NCBI GenBank assembly: GCA_964485455.1
Contig: CAZAJU010000012.1
Coordinates: 1-32,520 of the forward strand
Reading direction: 5' to 3'
Length of the DNA: 32,520 nt
Source: Tissierella_B sp964485455
GTDB lineage: Bacteria; Bacillota; Clostridia; Tissierellales; Tissierellaceae
Under the pieces are notes generated by a model that made no database searches, was not told the origin of the DNA, and saw nothing but the letters and a program-made list of their open reading frames with translations. The translations under genes and the position numbers were made by a program. Within the stretch, counting starts at the first letter, position 1. Every line of letters begins with the position of its first letter. This document shows positions 31,914 through 32,520 of this stretch, piece after piece.

Positions 31914-31952
31914 AAAAAAAAGAACAAATCATTTCTGATTTGTTCTTTTTTT
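31914..31952. terminator. Bidirectional terminator at the end of the tRNA cluster
   Basis: An 11-bp perfect stem, AGAACAAATCA (31921-31931) with its complement (31936-31946), encloses a TTTC loop. Seven A precede it and seven T follow. On the minus strand it directly follows the last tRNA (3' end at 31954). Confidence 0.9.
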
Positions 31953-31953
31953 A

Positions 31954-32030
31954 TGGTGGGCCTTCGGGGACTCGAACCCAGGACCTACCGGTTATGAGCC
32001 GGGCGCTCTAACCAACTGAGCTAAAGGCCC
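31954..32030 (-). tRNA. tRNA with CAT anticodon (Met or Ile2)
   Basis: 77 nt including an encoded CCA. Acceptor arms GGGCCTT/AAGGCCC pair fully. The anticodon loop is CTCATAA, anticodon CAT. The acceptor and D-arm start GGGCCTTTAGCTCAG looks more like the Ile2 tRNA (lysidine-modified, reading AUA) of Bacillus than the elongator Met tRNA, but sequence alone does not settle it. It is not the initiator tRNA, because the acceptor is paired at 1-72 and the GGG/CCC anticodon-stem pairs are missing. Confidence 0.93.
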
Positions 32031-32051
32031 ATATTATTTAAAATAATATGG

Positions 32052-32128
<77 letters not shown>

Positions 32129-32146
32129 ATATCATCGATATTTAAG

Positions 32147-32222
32147 TGGTGGGAACAATAGGGCTCGAACCTATGACCCCCTGCTTGTAAGGCAGATGCT
32201 CTCCCAACTGAGCTATGCTCCC
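32147..32222 (-). tRNA. tRNA-Val (anticodon TAC)
   Basis: 76 nt with encoded CCA. Acceptor GGGAGCA/TGTTCCC. The anticodon loop CTTACAA gives TAC, and the arm CATCTGCCTTACAAGCAG is as in Bacillus tRNA-Val. Confidence 0.97.
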
Positions 32223-32233
32223 ATATTAAATAT

Positions 32234-32308
32234 TGGCAGGGATGGCAGGATTTGAACCCACGACATTCGGTTTTGGAGACCGACGTTCTACCACTGAACT
32301 ACACCCCT
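32234..32308 (-). tRNA. tRNA-Trp (anticodon CCA)
   Basis: 75 nt with encoded CCA and discriminator G. Acceptor AGGGGTG/CATCCCT. The anticodon stem TCGGT/ACCGA encloses CTCCAAA, giving CCA. Confidence 0.97.
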
Positions 32309-32333
32309 ACTTATGACAATTCAGTAATCATAA

Positions 32334-32409
32334 TGGTGCCCAGAGCCGGAATCGAACCAGCGACACGTAGATTTTCAGTCTACTGCTCTACCGACTGAGC
32401 TATCTGGGC
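32334..32409 (-). tRNA. tRNA-Phe (anticodon GAA)
   Basis: 76 nt with encoded CCA. Acceptor GCCCAGA/TCTGGGC. The anticodon stem GTAGA/TCTAC encloses CTGAAAA, giving GAA. It is the first gene of the cluster seen in this window. The cluster promoter, and any further upstream genes, are not identified in the last 111 bases. Confidence 0.97.
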
Positions 32410-32485
32410 TAGGTTACCAGTATTACTGGCAGTAAAATTCTATAATTCTTCGATTAGCCTAATATCACGGATTAAGCGATTCACA

Positions 32486-32502
32486 CGAAATCAAAGATTT
32501 CG
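32486..32502. repeat. Small hairpin upstream of the tRNA cluster
   Basis: CGAAATC-AAA-GATTTCG is a perfect 7-bp stem with a 3-base loop, followed by a second inverted pair CGGT/ACCG reaching 32519. No tail of T follows on either strand. The function is unknown. It may be processing structure in the tRNA precursor. Confidence 0.4.
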
Positions 32503-32520
32503 GTTCTCTGCTTATACCGA

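Noticed and set aside
32410..32520. End of a 5S rRNA or rRNA operon next to the tRNA cluster
   Set aside because: No 5S-like sequence is recognisable; only small inverted repeats are seen.

Overview
The window looks like chromosome of a low-GC, endospore-type anaerobic Firmicute, most like an amino-acid-fermenting member of the Tissierellia/Clostridia. This rests on AT-rich sequence with strong AGGAGG ribosome sites, several TTG starts, a glutamate-mutase (methylaspartate) fermentation operon, a lone AhpC, an HgdC-type activase cluster, and tRNA genes with encoded CCA. The species assignment is inference.

Layout. Bases 1-820 hold tRNA-Leu(CAA), its terminator and a broken remnant gene that appears to join two unrelated gene ends. 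Next come mltG (minus), ahpC (plus) and a release-factor-like (baeRF) protein gene (minus). From 14.3 kb down to 4.0 kb on the minus strand runs the central feature, a fermentation operon: glmS-glmL-glmE (B12-dependent glutamate mutase and its repair ATPase), mal (methylaspartate ammonia-lyase), a two-subunit class I hydratase (probable mesaconase), citD-citE-citF (probable citramalate lyase) and citC (its activating ligase). Together they would convert glutamate via 3-methylaspartate, mesaconate and citramalate to acetate and pyruvate. Between citF and citC lies a 700-base stretch with no ORF that is almost entirely nested imperfect inverted repeats. I consider this the most unusual object in the window.

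The middle (14.5-19.6 kb, minus) carries a GNAT-fold protein, lipoate-protein ligase, a beta-CASP metallo-beta-lactamase nuclease and an FAD/NAD oxidoreductase. From 24.06 down to 19.64 kb is a self-contained polyamine uptake operon: a near-consensus promoter, an XRE-cupin regulator, potA, potB, potC, potD and a terminator. thiI and a cysteine desulfurase (24.2-26.5 kb, minus) form a sulfur-transfer pair for tRNA thiolation.

On the plus strand at 26.6-28.9 kb there is a candidate 115-nt small RNA with its own promoter and terminator, an unrecognised 327-residue protein with a sporulation-like -10 element, and a YprB-type exonuclease. At 28.9-31.9 kb (minus) is a three-gene set: an HgdC/BadF-type ATP-dependent activase and two HgdB-like proteins. 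The window closes with a minus-strand tRNA cluster transcribed Phe, Trp, Val, Ile and a CAT-anticodon tRNA, followed by a strong terminator.
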